From Macrosoma leucophasiata (lineage: Eukaryota; Arthropoda; Insecta; Lepidoptera; Hedylidae), in NCBI GenBank assembly GCA_036365455.1, contig JAWQUS010000001.1:25033001-25097000 (forward strand): DNA of 64,000 nucleotides, in the 5' to 3' direction. Position numbers and translations under genes: made by a program. Shown piece after piece: positions 9,870 through 19,265 of the stretch. The first letter of the stretch is position 1. Every line of letters starts with the position of its first letter. A model generated the notes under the pieces. The model was not told the origin of the DNA, ran no database searches, and saw only the letters and a list, made by a program, of their open reading frames with translations.

Positions 9870-10978
9870 TTAGCCTCTATGTCTGGCGTTTGTGGACTAC
9901 GAGAAAACTTTTGATTCCATCGAGACTTGGGCTGTTCTGAACTCTTTGCAGAGATGTCAGGTAGATTGCCGATACATTGAGGTGTTGAGAAATCTATATG
10001 AGGCTGCAACAATGACCGTCCAAGTACAAGGACAGAGCACAAGACCAATCCACTTGCGTCGTGGCGTGAGACAGGGAGATGTTATTTCACCCAAACTTTT
10101 TACGAACGCATTGGAGGACGTCTTCAAAACGCTCGACTGAAAAAGACGCGGAATCAATTTAAACGGTCAATATATCTCACACCTCCGATTCGCCGATGAC
10201 ATTGCTCTCATGACCGAATCTCCGCAGGAGCTTGGCGAGATGCTGAATGGTCTAAGCGAATCTTCCCTTAAAGTTGGTCTCGGGATGAATATGAATAATA
10301 CTAAAATCATGTTCAATGATCATGTTAGTCCTGGACCAGTAACCATTAATGGCGTTACACTCGAAGTTGTACAAGAATACATCTATCTTGGTCAAAACAT
10401 CCAACTCGGTAAACACAACTTCGAAAAAGAAGCCGACAGAAGAATTCGCTTGGGCTGGGCAGCATTTAGGAAGCTGAGTCACATATTTAAGTCGTCGATC
10501 CCGCAAAGTTTAAAAACAAAGGCATTCAACCAGTGTATCCTACCCGTTTTAACATACGGAGCCGAGACGTGGACTCTGACCGCGAGACTGGTCCATAAGT
10601 TCAACGTCGCACAACGAGCGATGGAGCGAGCTATGCTGGGTGTCTTTGGCGGATAAATTACGAAATGAGGTTATCCGTCAAAGAACTAAAGTGACCGACG
10701 TAGCTCGCAGGATAAGTAAGTTGAAGTGGAAATTGGCCGGTCACGTCTGTAGAAGGGCTGATAGCCGCTGGAGCAAACTTGTGCTCGAATGGAGACCATG
10801 TCTAGGTAAACGTAGTGTAGGACGACCTGTTGCGCGTTGGAGTGACGACTTAAGGAAAGTGGCTGGAGTCGGTTGGATGCGAGCTGCCCAGGATCGGGAT
10901 AGTTGGCGTGCTCAAGGAGAGGCTTACGTCCAGCAGTGGACGGCTATAGGCTGTTTAGATTAGATAGATTAGATTAGT
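9870..10978 (+). mobile_element. RTE insertion with GATTA tail and target duplication
   Basis: The 3' end is a short GATTA-type tandem tail (10957-10978), typical of RTE elements, which lack poly(A). TTAGTCAATTTAA occurs immediately upstream (about 9856-9868) and again at the 3' junction (about 10974-10986), a likely duplication of about 13 bp. The upstream copy lies inside a small tandem duplication of CTGTCAATTAGTCAATTTAA (near 9827-9870), so the exact left edge is uncertain. Confidence 0.65.
9883..10963 (+). pseudogene. RTE-type non-LTR reverse transcriptase, 5'-truncated and broken
   Basis: Encodes the RT palm and everything C-terminal to it, matching the endonuclease-reverse transcriptase family common in butterflies. 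Motifs are FVDYEKTFDS, RGVRQGDVISPKLF, the catalytic LRFADDIALM, and the C-terminal QRAMERAMLGV and GHVCRRADSRWSKLVLEW blocks. An in-frame TGA at 10138-10140 replaces a position that is normally tryptophan. A frame change near 10643 separates the last roughly 105 codons (to 10963). The N-terminal endonuclease and RT fingers are missing. A dead 5'-truncated copy, as target-primed reverse transcription usually leaves. Confidence 0.9.
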
Positions 10979-10986
10979 CAATTTAA

Positions 10987-11270
10987 GAACGAAACCGGCT
11001 TCTTGTTTCCGGTGTCTTCCCTATATTAATTTAGATGCGAATGATTAAGATATTTTGTAAGTTACCTCAAACATCATAAAGATTTTCCTGTGATATATAC
11101 GTAAATAACTATTCACTAATATATTGTGGTAAGTTTCGCTTATCATGTAGTGTTTGTTTTATGACAATCGGCTTAGAAATAAAAAGACAGAATCACGTCG
11201 AACATTTTTTAAACTATTCTAAACATTTTACAATATTCTCTGCTGTGTTAGTGGCATTAAATATATATAT
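10987..11270. other. Gene-free stretch
   Basis: AT-rich sequence with a short TA/CA microsatellite at its right end (about 11262-11285). I see no gene. Confidence 0.4.
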
Positions 11271-11274
11271 ATAT

Positions 11275-11398
11275 ACACATACACAGACAACCCAGACCCG
11301 AATCGAAATATTTGTCCCGGTGCGGGGATCGAACCCGCGACCTTTTGAACGCTCAAACGCTCGTCTCACACCGCTGGACTAACCAAAAACCGTAGCCA
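11275..11398 (-). repeat. Family B SINE, 5' half, inverted
   Basis: The tRNA-like head is at the right: minus strand TTAGTCCAGCGGTGTGAGAC followed by a B box GGGTTCGATCCCCG and CACCGGGACAAATATTT. The 3' half of the family is missing. Confidence 0.7.
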
Positions 11399-11566
11399 CA
11401 AGAAAACGTTGGGGAGAAAATATAAAGTTCAACTCGATCGCTACCGTATTATTTGGCTGTTATCAACAAATGACAACACCTCTCACATGTTCCATTTGTA
11501 ATCATTGTGTAAACAAACCACGCCCAGTTGTGATGAGATTAACAACATATCGCACGTGATACTGAT

Positions 11567-11895
11567 ACCGCCATAGAGCAACACGGGCCACCGGCCGCGG
11601 ACCGGGAGGGGAGTAGACATGGCGTTTATTACCGATGCAAAACAGTCTCTAATTTTTTTGAGGGGGGACATGCGTGTGACACCCACACACTACAAAAATC
11701 GTATATTATTACGAAACTCACAACTTGACTTTAACAAAATACTATTACATAAACAATTTCACGAACACATTTAAATATCTGGGCGACAGGCATAGGTCCA
11801 CTTGGTCTTATACTTTGACAGAGGGGAAAGCCTGCATATGCTTACTCCCCGCCGGTCCGCCACGGCCCGTGGCCCGTGTTGCTCTATAGATACCG
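11567..11895. repeat. Pair of inverted GC-rich arms around a 220-bp spacer
   Basis: The left arm (about 11567-11622, with AGAGCAACACGGGCCAC and GCGGACCGGGAGGGGAGTA) is an imperfect inverted copy of the right arm (about 11845-11895, which reads AGAGCAACACGGGCCACGG on the other strand). The spacer is AT-rich. This could be a foldback element or two opposed copies of one repeat. I found no transposase. Confidence 0.55.
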
Positions 11896-11899
11896 CGGA

Positions 11900-12550
11900 G
11901 GCTCCGTAATGAGGCGTAATGACGTACGTGTCACGATAAGATTATCGAACGATTTCGATAATAGGCGCTTAGATATTATTTTGTATTGAAATAACTTAGT
12001 TATAACTGCACCTCTATCTTACTTTGTCACTAATAATAAAGTTAAATAATAAGACTGCTTGACCCGAGGTAACATTAATTGAAACGTACAAGGTCCTAGG
12101 AGTAGTAAGAGAGTTATACGCGGGCAAATCCGGCGCGTTTGTTTATGTTTTGGACCAATCAGCCGATTTGACACTTATACTACGTTAAACGGGGCAACGG
12201 CCGCCCTGTGATGAATACAAATTCTGATGAACTGGTCAAGTCAAATCTAACCTGCTTTAAGATCTCACATTTTTAAATAACAGCTATTGTTATGGGTATC
12301 CAATAAAGTAAATAAATATAGTCTAATACTTGTTCGTATTGTTATTTTGTTCCTATAAATATGTCTTTGGATTTTACATAGAACTAGTTTTTACGTTAAG
12401 CAGATTTTGAATTATGGAGGGGTCAAAAGTGGCAACAAGTGGTTCATGTAATATAACACTCAGCTCTGGCCAGCCGGTTCTTTTTACTATTGAAAATCAC
12501 ATTGAAAAATTTAGATCAGGCAGTACGAACAAGAAAGCAAATTACCGATA
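11900..12550. other. Gene-free stretch
   Basis: No gene or repeat that I can support on either strand. Confidence 0.4.
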
Positions 12551-12557
12551 GTTTTTT

Positions 12558-13200
12558 TTTATTGTGTTTAGGTTGACACACAAGCAGATGGTCCACCTGA
12601 TGGAAAGTGGTCACCGTTGCCTATGAACATTTGCCATTCCAGGGGAATTGCCAACGCACTGCCAGCCCTGAAAGACTCTTTATACGGTATTTTTGAAGAA
12701 CCCCATATTGAAACACCGAGTGAACACCTCAGAAGAAAGTTCATTTCACAATTTACACGTTCTGGGCAAAAACAAACGTGAGAACTGCACATCAAATATA
12801 TGTCAAATAGTTCAGTAGAGCACTCATTATTGTAGAGACGATATAAAATGCACAAACTTCCAATGTCTCTGCGCAGGCTCAGATGTTCGAGCCTGTAAGT
12901 CCCGGGTCGTTAATAATACGAACGTCGTGACTTTGTAGGGAGTCAAGTGGACCAAGCTGGTATTTGAGGACTGCCGTCTATTCAGTATTCCAGGAGGGGC
13001 TCCCTGCACTTGGGCCTTATAAAGCTGTAATAGCTGCCCCGTTGTGAAATGCTGCCTCGCTTTGTTAAGCACCCCTAGCTTTTTGGATGCCAACTTGGTC
13101 GTGATATTGAGATATCACTCCTGAATTGCACTTCGCTCGATATGTCAACGCCCAGGATGCCGATACTCTTTCCTACGGCGAGCGGAGTGCCCTGGAACTG
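12558..13200 (-). pseudogene. Jockey/CR1-like non-LTR retrotransposon, C-terminal remnant
   Basis: Read on the minus strand from 13200 down, pieces appear in the right order but in different frames. SIGILGVD comes from about 13150-13190. ASKKLGVLNKARQHFTTGQL and LYKAQVQ come from 13093 down. LYRLYNNECSTELFD follows near 12850-12800. Finally there is the 3' segment ending DHFPSGGPSACVST at 12568. These are typical of the C-terminus of Jockey/CR1-type elements. Gaps and frame changes between blocks show old decay. The left edge is a T-run at 12552-12561, the element's A tail read in reverse. Confidence 0.75.
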
Positions 13201-13832
13201 TGGTGCTACAACGAATGGGGACCTTCAGAAATTCCTCTGCAACTATTTTACAATCAGCTGTTGCCAATACAACCTTCCAAGAAGAAAGACTTGCTTGATT
13301 TATGTCGATAAAATATTATAGAGAGAATATTTTTTAGTCATTACCCAAATTTAGTAGCATTTAAGACATTGCTAACAAATGCAGTTAATGAAAGCAAAAA
13401 TGAAGAAAATTAACGAAAACTTAGTGTGAATTACTGATTAATATTGATTTTGGTCGTTTTATTACTTGATTATATTAAAAAGATTTTTTTTTGTTTATAC
13501 CAGATAAGTTTATAAATTTGTTATTTTAGTAATTTTATTTAAAATAATAATGTGCAGTTCAATATTATATTATTTTATTAATCAACGTGAGATCTCTTGT
13601 AACAGTGTCCTTATGTAATTGATGTAATTTTTTTATCATGAAAATACCAAAAATACGGGTCCATAAGAGTAGATTTAAGGCAAATTCAATTTTTATTTCA
13701 ATTAATCAATAAAACTATTGCGTTTTTTTTTTATAATTGAAAGAATCTAACTGAAAAGTCAGTTAGTAGGTTAGCAGATAGTAAAACGAATAAGTGTCAA
13801 TGTGACATAAATAACTAAATAGCTTGTATTGT

Positions 13833-13834
<2 letters not shown>
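13201..13834. other. AT-rich stretch, no supported gene
   Basis: The plus-strand frame ending at 13311 (LLPIQPSKKKDLLDLCR) has a protein-like end, but its N-terminal half is antisense to the Jockey remnant, so it may be chance or a fragment of another transposon. The remainder is AT-rich with nothing recognisable. Confidence 0.35.
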
Positions 13835-13883
<49 letters not shown>

Positions 13884-14155
13884 AATGGTAGTGGTAAACA
13901 AGCATGCAGTTCACATTGATGTTAAGTGATGACTGCAGCCTATAGACACCCACACAAAGACCAAGGTCAAAATGCAGATGCGTTACCACTCCTGAGGCCT
14001 AAGGTCTTATGCCTCTGTGCCGGAAATTACAGGGCCGTACATTACCACCTGACCGGAACAGGATAGTGTTGAACACTACCATTTAGCGGCAAGTATATTA
14101 GGTAATGCGGTGGTGCCTACGCCCGCGAGCTCCGTCACTGGAGCTCTACCACCAG
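13835..14155 (-). repeat. Family R repeat, full length, with 45-nt A tail
   Basis: Minus-strand copy. The head is at the right (GGAGCTCTACCACCAGT on plus) and the tail at the left is an uninterrupted run of 45 T at 13835-13879. All family blocks are present and little diverged. The long pure tail suggests a young copy, since A tails decay quickly. Confidence 0.9.
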
Positions 14156-14588
14156 TAAGATTAATGATTTATGATTTATCAATTACTTCACTTATTAATT
14201 GATTTGTTGGGTAACAAATTAAAAATATATAGATTTTACGCTGATTAGCGTAATACGCGTATAATGGCCAATATGACACATGGGCCCTTTAAGGGTGTTC
14301 TTGAAGAAAAATAATTTTAACAAAAATGAACGTAGATGGGCTAATGTGACGTAAAATAAAAACCAATAAATGTACACTTAACATACCATAGCATAAATGA
14401 CGAGGAAAGTTGTCTTAGTGAACAAGCAAAAATTCGTAAACTTCGGTTTTATCAATCTGAAGTTATAGTAAATTTAAACTTTGGAGGTCTCTCCTGTAAA
14501 GTTGCAATTTTACATTTTGGCCCATATACATAGGACCCATCGTAATATCACTGGCGCCTCTGCCTGTGTGTCGCTCCGTCAACTTAGG
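14156..14588. other. Gene-free stretch
   Basis: I see no gene or known repeat. The sequence is unremarkable AT-rich DNA. Confidence 0.35.
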
Positions 14589-14596
14589 TGACAGCT

Positions 14597-14642
14597 CATC
14601 CGCAAATGTGTCTTATCCGCGGATAAGACACATTTGCGGATG
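14597..14642. repeat. 46-bp perfect palindrome
   Basis: The arms CATCCGCAAATGTGTCTTAT... (14597-14619) and 14620-14642 are exact inverted copies with no spacer. A second short inverted pair, GTGAC at 14589 and GTCAC at 14645, brackets it. It resembles neither a terminator nor a known transposon end. Confidence 0.9.
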
Positions 14643-14744
14643 ATGTCACTCTTTACAAATATTAGGGGTCGAGTCATGACAGTCTGCGACAGCCAGCCGA
14701 TTTTCTCCGAAAATACTAAACCACATTGAATTGGTTTTTCATTA

Positions 14745-15008
14745 AAAAACATTTTTTGTGTAATGTATTTGGCAAATAAGCATGCAGTTCACATTGATGT
14801 AAAGTAATGACTGCAGCCTGACCCACACAAAGACCAAGGTTAAAATGCAGATGCGTTACCACTCCTGAGGCCAAAGGTGTTATACCCTGTGCCGGGAACA
14901 ACAGGACCGTACATTACCTGACCGGAACACGATAGTGCTGAACACTGCCATTTAGCGGCAAGTATATTAGTTAATGCGGTGGTGCCTACGCTCGCAAGCT
15001 ACGTGATT
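14745..15008 (-). repeat. Family R repeat, nearly full length, inverted
   Basis: Left end is the A-tail side (TTTTTTGTGTAATG), then AGCATGCAGTTCACATTGAT, GATGCGTTACCACTCCTGAG and AGGTAATGCGG-like TTAATGCGGTGGTGCC. The head is slightly truncated at AGCTACGTGATTGGAGCC. Confidence 0.85.
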
Positions 15009-15009
15009 G

Positions 15010-15670
15010 GAGCCAGTTAAAAGTAAGATTCTTTATATACGATATAAATTACCAATGTAAGATAAAATACATAGCAGGATCTCATAAGGGTTGATTACGA
15101 CAAACTAATGCTACAAAGTCTAATCAGCCTTCTAAAATAATTACACAATAGGTACGTATCTAACAAAATATATTAACATTGAAACATACAAAGATGTTCG
15201 CGTATCAGCAAAGGGATGTTGTGATTGAAAACAACTCGATTGTTCCAGTGGGGTGTAACATTGAGCGGATGTTTCAACCCTTGTTATGCTTTCGACCTTC
15301 TGTTTACTTATGACTTTCACCCTCTTTTTTCTGTCTGAAATTTCACTTGTACCGTTTATAAAAGTTTTTACAACATTTTCGAAGATAATTGTTAGAATTG
15401 AAGTAACGAAAAGTAAACGCTAGGTAATGTTAATTTTCTACGGACGGATAGCCCCTTCGTAGAAATAAAATATTAATTTATGTATAATAACAATATGTAT
15501 TTATTAACTGCGTTATAAAATAAATGTATAGTAATAAAAAAATACTTTTATTATTTTGAGAAATTGGAATTGCTTTTATAAAATTTACGCTGTGAAATTT
15601 ATTTTTGGGAAATTATTATCTTTATCTTTATATCTTTATTTATCAAAAAGATTTATTATTTTTATGTTCA
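15010..15670. other. Gene-free stretch
   Basis: AT-rich, with no gene or repeat that I can support. Confidence 0.35.
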
Positions 15671-15735
15671 TGTTCCCATACAGGGTAGGCAGAGAGTGTA
15701 GAGCGCCAGATATCCCTGTCTTCTACACAGTATCT
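15670..15735 (-). pseudogene. Last codons of a non-LTR RT (family of 18109-18567)
   Basis: The minus strand reads ATATCTGGCGCTCTACACTC then TGCCTACCCTGTATGGGAA, matching the final codons (WRSTLSAYPV) of the fragment at 18109-18567. Only about 60 bp remain. Confidence 0.6.
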
Positions 15736-15944
15736 TCCTTATGAAAACCTCAGCTTTATTCCTTATTCTACAATAAAAAAACAAGAAGCTTAAATGCAAA
15801 ATTTTGGGTACCTCTTTTGAGACCTAATGCTTTATGGCATCACTAGCCATTGTGTCAAAAATATGTGCCTATATTGATAAATGAATGAGGACTTTATTTC
15901 ATTAAAATGGAAAAAAAAGAGTAATCCAACTTTTGTGTAGTTTT

Positions 15945-16588
15945 TAGGGTTCCGTACCTTAAAAGGAAAAAAGGAACCCTTATAGGATCACTCGTGCGTC
16001 TGTCTGTCTGTCTGTCCGTATGTCACAGCCAATTTGCTCCGAAACTACTCGACTGATTGAGTTGAAATTTGATGAATATATGTAAATTGGTGACCCAAAG
16101 ATGAACACGTCAAGTAAAATAATAAATTTTAAACAGGGGGGCCACTTTTGGGGCGTAAATCAGAAAATTAAAAAAAAACTGTGAACTTCGTAAACTGTGT
16201 CGTGTGACATATCAAATGAAAGAAGTTGTTGTCAGCATCTCAGATATATTTTTTTAATAATTTTTGCATAAACAAATTTGAAGTTATTGAAGAAAAACGA
16301 TGAAAATTGACCATTACCCCCCCCCCCCTCCCCTATCTCCGAAACTACTGAACTTAAAATTTTGAAAAAAATGTGGAAAATAGTCCTTTGCCTATAGATT
16401 ACTGGAAAACCTATAAGATGTTTGAGTATTCAAATTAAATCGAAAATTCTTAATAATATAACCCCCCCTGCCGATACCACCGTAACCGCTATGTCCCTGC
16501 ATTTTAAATCGGTAATATTTTTCGAAAACATTTATTTAAATTACGGAACCCTCACCACGCGAGTCGAACGCGCACTTGTCCGGTTTTA
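15945..16588 (+). repeat. Family G dispersed repeat
   Basis: Begins TTTTAGGGTTCCGTACC, has a TCTGTCTGTCTGTC stretch (16010-16024) and TTTGCTCCGAAACTACTCG, and ends ACGCGAGTCGAACGCGCACT then TGTCCGGTTTT. This start and end are known from a widespread lepidopteran dispersed repeat. It is non-coding, and a 13-base run of C sits at 16317-16329. Shorter relatives lie at 1081-1199 (minus) and 33940-34140. Confidence 0.65.
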
Positions 16589-16589
16589 A

Positions 16590-17018
16590 TATTCAAAAGC
16601 CTTCTGCTGCTGATCTTGATGAGTAGTTAAGGAACAAATTTCAGATTCATTCATCACATTGATTTATACGTAAACGAGAATTTAGTCTGTAAATTGCCGG
16701 TGCTTACGCTGTCAAGCGCTTGAAACTACCGCTTTACAATAACAATATTATTATAATGTATTAACATTCAACAGTGAGAGGCTTTAAAATCAAGTTGATA
16801 CGATAAACCAACAATCCAACACACGTCACGCGCTGAGAAATGACACGATGTAAAGCAGTGACGATGCGAGAGTGTTTCGGTTCGTCGCATACAGGGTTGT
16901 CACCTTTCAAAATATAATAGCCGCAGCCGGATATTTGATAACGAAGTTTATTATGAACCTTGTCTAGCACAAACGATTATGAAGGATTGAAACTAAGTTT
17001 TTAAATGTATAACTTTCC
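16590..17018. other. Gene-free stretch
   Basis: No gene or repeat that I can support. The minus-strand frame at 16761-16970 has no recognisable features. Confidence 0.35.
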
Positions 17019-17690
17019 ACGTTGACGGAAGACCGCGCCACTGTCACATATATGCCGCTGGGATGCGGACACGCACGCGTACTAAGGGGAAATAAATTAA
17101 ATTTTCAGATAGTAAAATCCGCGTAAGCAGGTTAACACTATTCTATAAAACTATATTTTTATGACAATGGCGGGCAAAGTAAAGTAAATCGGCGAAGATC
17201 AAAGCTTAACAAATCTAAGTTATCCAACAAAAAGCAGATAGATGGTAACCCTAGTGGCACAGTGCGATAGATTAGCGGAAGCGACGTTGACGAATAACCG
17301 CGCCAATGTCGCCGGCTTACGGCTCACATATGCCGCTGGGATGCGGACATGGCACGCATACAATGAGGAATTACATTCAATTATCAGATAGTAAAATCAG
17401 GGAATATCAGGTTAACACTATTCTATAAAACTATATTTTTATAAGAATGGCGGGAAAAGTAAGGTAAATCGGAGACGACCAAAGTTCAACAATTCTGAGT
17501 TATTCGCCGAAAAGCAGATAGATGACAACCCTAGTGGCACAATGCGATGGATCAGCGGGAGCGACGTTGACGAATGACCGCGCCATTGTCGCCGGCTTAC
17601 GGCTCACATATGCCGCTGGGATGCGGACATGGCACGCGTATCGGTACAAAAGGGAAATAAATATCTGTTCAATTTTCAAATAGTGAAGCA
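17019..17690. repeat. Tandem repeat, about 2.4 units of about 280 bp
   Basis: The landmark ACGTTGACG(G/A)A recurs at 17019, 17284 and 17564, and CATATGCCGCTGGGATGCGG follows each. The second unit is 280 bp long. The first is 265 bp because it lacks about 15 bp (the GTCGCCGGCTTACGG part). Other shared blocks are AGGTTAACACTATTCTATAA and CAGATAGATG. Units differ by scattered substitutions, so this is not an assembly duplication. It may be the edge of a minor satellite or part of a longer element. Confidence 0.85.
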
Positions 17691-18094
17691 TGACCAGGAT
17701 GACACGTTTTTCTTTAAAACTGTATTTTTTAAGATGAATCAAATACGTGACATATTATTGACGGATTGGCCTACCATTGCCACCCGCTTACATTGGCACA
17801 CAGTATGCGCTTATAGTCCGCGTACCGGTACCAAACGGATTTTTTTTTTTTTTTGTATTGAAGTTCTTTCCTAGTACAAATTTTATCTTATACATAGAAC
17901 TCGCCAAAATTAATAAAAGTTTGATGGCGAGATGCAGTTTGTATTTTTAATTTCCCCTTTTTATTTCTGAAACTGCTTTCCCTGAAGCTATGAAGGAAGC
18001 ATTTTTTTATATCATAACATGTCATTAGGTGTTAAAATACATAGGTATAAATAACAAAAAAACCTAAAATAAGTGTAGCGGTACATTTAATATA
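17691..18094. other. Gene-free stretch
   Basis: A T-run (17840-17855) and AT-rich sequence. The CGGTACC pair near 17825 is the only local structure. No gene. Confidence 0.35.
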
Positions 18095-18597
18095 ATACAA
18101 CACAGGTTTTATATGGAAGCGAGAGCTGGGTATGCAGGAAAGAGCATGAAAGTAAGTTGAACGCGGTCGAGATGAGATCTTTGCGCAAGATCTGCGGTGT
18201 ATCACTCACCGATCGCGTTCGTAATGAAGATGTAAGAAAGAGACTTTGTGTGAATGATAGTATCGGTGTAAAAATGAAAAAAGGCATGCTCCGATGGTTC
18301 GGGCATATAGAAAGAATGTCGAATGAGCGAATGACTAAACAGATATACAATGCGAATGTGGATGGCTGCAGAGGCCCAGGAAGACCAAGGCTGACCTACC
18401 ATGTCCAAATAGGTCGAGTTCTGTCTGATGGTGGGGTCAAAAGTCTTAGGAATCGGCGTGCATGTATGAAGAGAATGATGAAGGTAGACGAGGCACGAGA
18501 AGTTTGTCAGAACCGGGATGTCTGGCGCTCTACACTCTCTGCCTACCCCGTTAGGGACCTGGCGTGAAGATACATACATACATACAACACAGGTTTT
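18095..18597 (+). mobile_element. 5'-truncated non-LTR insertion with 16-bp target duplication
   Basis: ATACAACACAGGTTTT occurs at 18095-18110 and again at 18582-18597, bracketing the RT fragment. The 3' end is a TACA microsatellite (TACATACATACATAC, 18571-18585). This shows integration by target-primed reverse transcription. The same family recurs at 62700-62920 (plus), 15670-15735 and 62540-62590 (both minus). Confidence 0.85.
18109..18567 (+). pseudogene. Non-LTR retrotransposon RT, C-terminal fragment
   Basis: An open frame of about 152 codons ending at TGA 18565-18567, joined at its 5' end to host sequence. The protein starts LYGSESWVCRKEHES and includes NAVEMRSLRKICGV, MLRWFGHIERM, GCRGPGRPR and ends AYPVRDLA. 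This is the post-RT C-terminal region seen in insect endonuclease-reverse transcriptase elements related to RTE. It has no catalytic RT motif and no start of its own, so it is a dead fragment despite being open. Confidence 0.8.
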
Positions 18598-18599
18598 TT

Positions 18600-18912
18600 T
18601 TTTTTCACGGAACACGCGATTCCTACTCGCGCGTGACCGCTTTTTTGATTAATAAATCACTCGATACTTATTGAAACAACTTTGACGAAAGCCTGCTAAG
18701 GAATGTAATTAGACAGCGGCAAATTGTGAAGTTACTCGCAAATTACGAAGTTTGCGTTTTCTGTTTCAAGAAACTTTGTTATTGAAAGAATTGTTTTGAT
18801 TGATCCATTTTATATCCTCCAACCCTAATACGCAGTCAATTGATGATTAAAACCACTGTAGTATTCGATTATTTGTTTTTAATGAGAAAGTAAAGTCTTT
18901 TAGTTACATTGA
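18600..18912. other. Gene-free stretch
   Basis: Nothing recognisable on either strand. Confidence 0.35.
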
Positions 18913-18913
18913 T

Positions 18914-19038
18914 ACTGGTGGTAGAGCTCCAGTGAGGGAGCTCTACCACCTCCAGCCCAGCACCAGCTCTAGGCTGCAGTGATCACTTAACATCAATGTG
19001 AACTACATGCCTGTTTGCCACTTCCATTACATAAAAAA
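18914..19038 (+). repeat. Family R, head and tail only, head converted to a palindrome
   Basis: The head arm 18917-18930 (GGTGGTAGAGCTCC) is followed after six bases by its exact inverted copy at 18937-18950. The family middle is deleted, and the 3' part (GGCTGCAGTGATCACTTAAC to TTACATAAAAAAAA) is present. Confidence 0.8.
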
Positions 19039-19074
19039 AAGAAAATCATTGGGTTACTAACTTATATTCATCGT

Positions 19075-19258
19075 CATCATCATTATTTCTGTCCAAAGAT
19101 TGCTGGAAGGTCTCCCCCTTTTTGCCACGCTCACCGTGTAGAGTGGCGATCGCAAGAGGCGGTAGATTATTGCTGGACGCTGCTGCTCATCTTGCGTTAT
19201 TGTACTACCGCCCCATTGGAATAGTTAGATCGCCATTGGTCGTTTGTCTGACTGCAAT
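19075..19258 (-). repeat. Family Q repeat, inverted
   Basis: Minus-strand copy of the repeat at 23930-24145: CATCATCATCATTATTT is the GAT-tail side, then GCTGGACGCTGCTGCTCATC, TGCGTTATTG, TACTACCGCCCCATTGGAA and GATCGCCATTGG. Its right end abuts the family B SINE. Confidence 0.7.
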
Positions 19259-19265
19259 AGTCGAA

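Noticed and set aside
13126..13311. Plus-strand frame ending LLPIQPSKKKDLLDLCR
   Set aside because: Its first half is antisense to the Jockey remnant. The end looks protein-like, but I cannot place it in a family.
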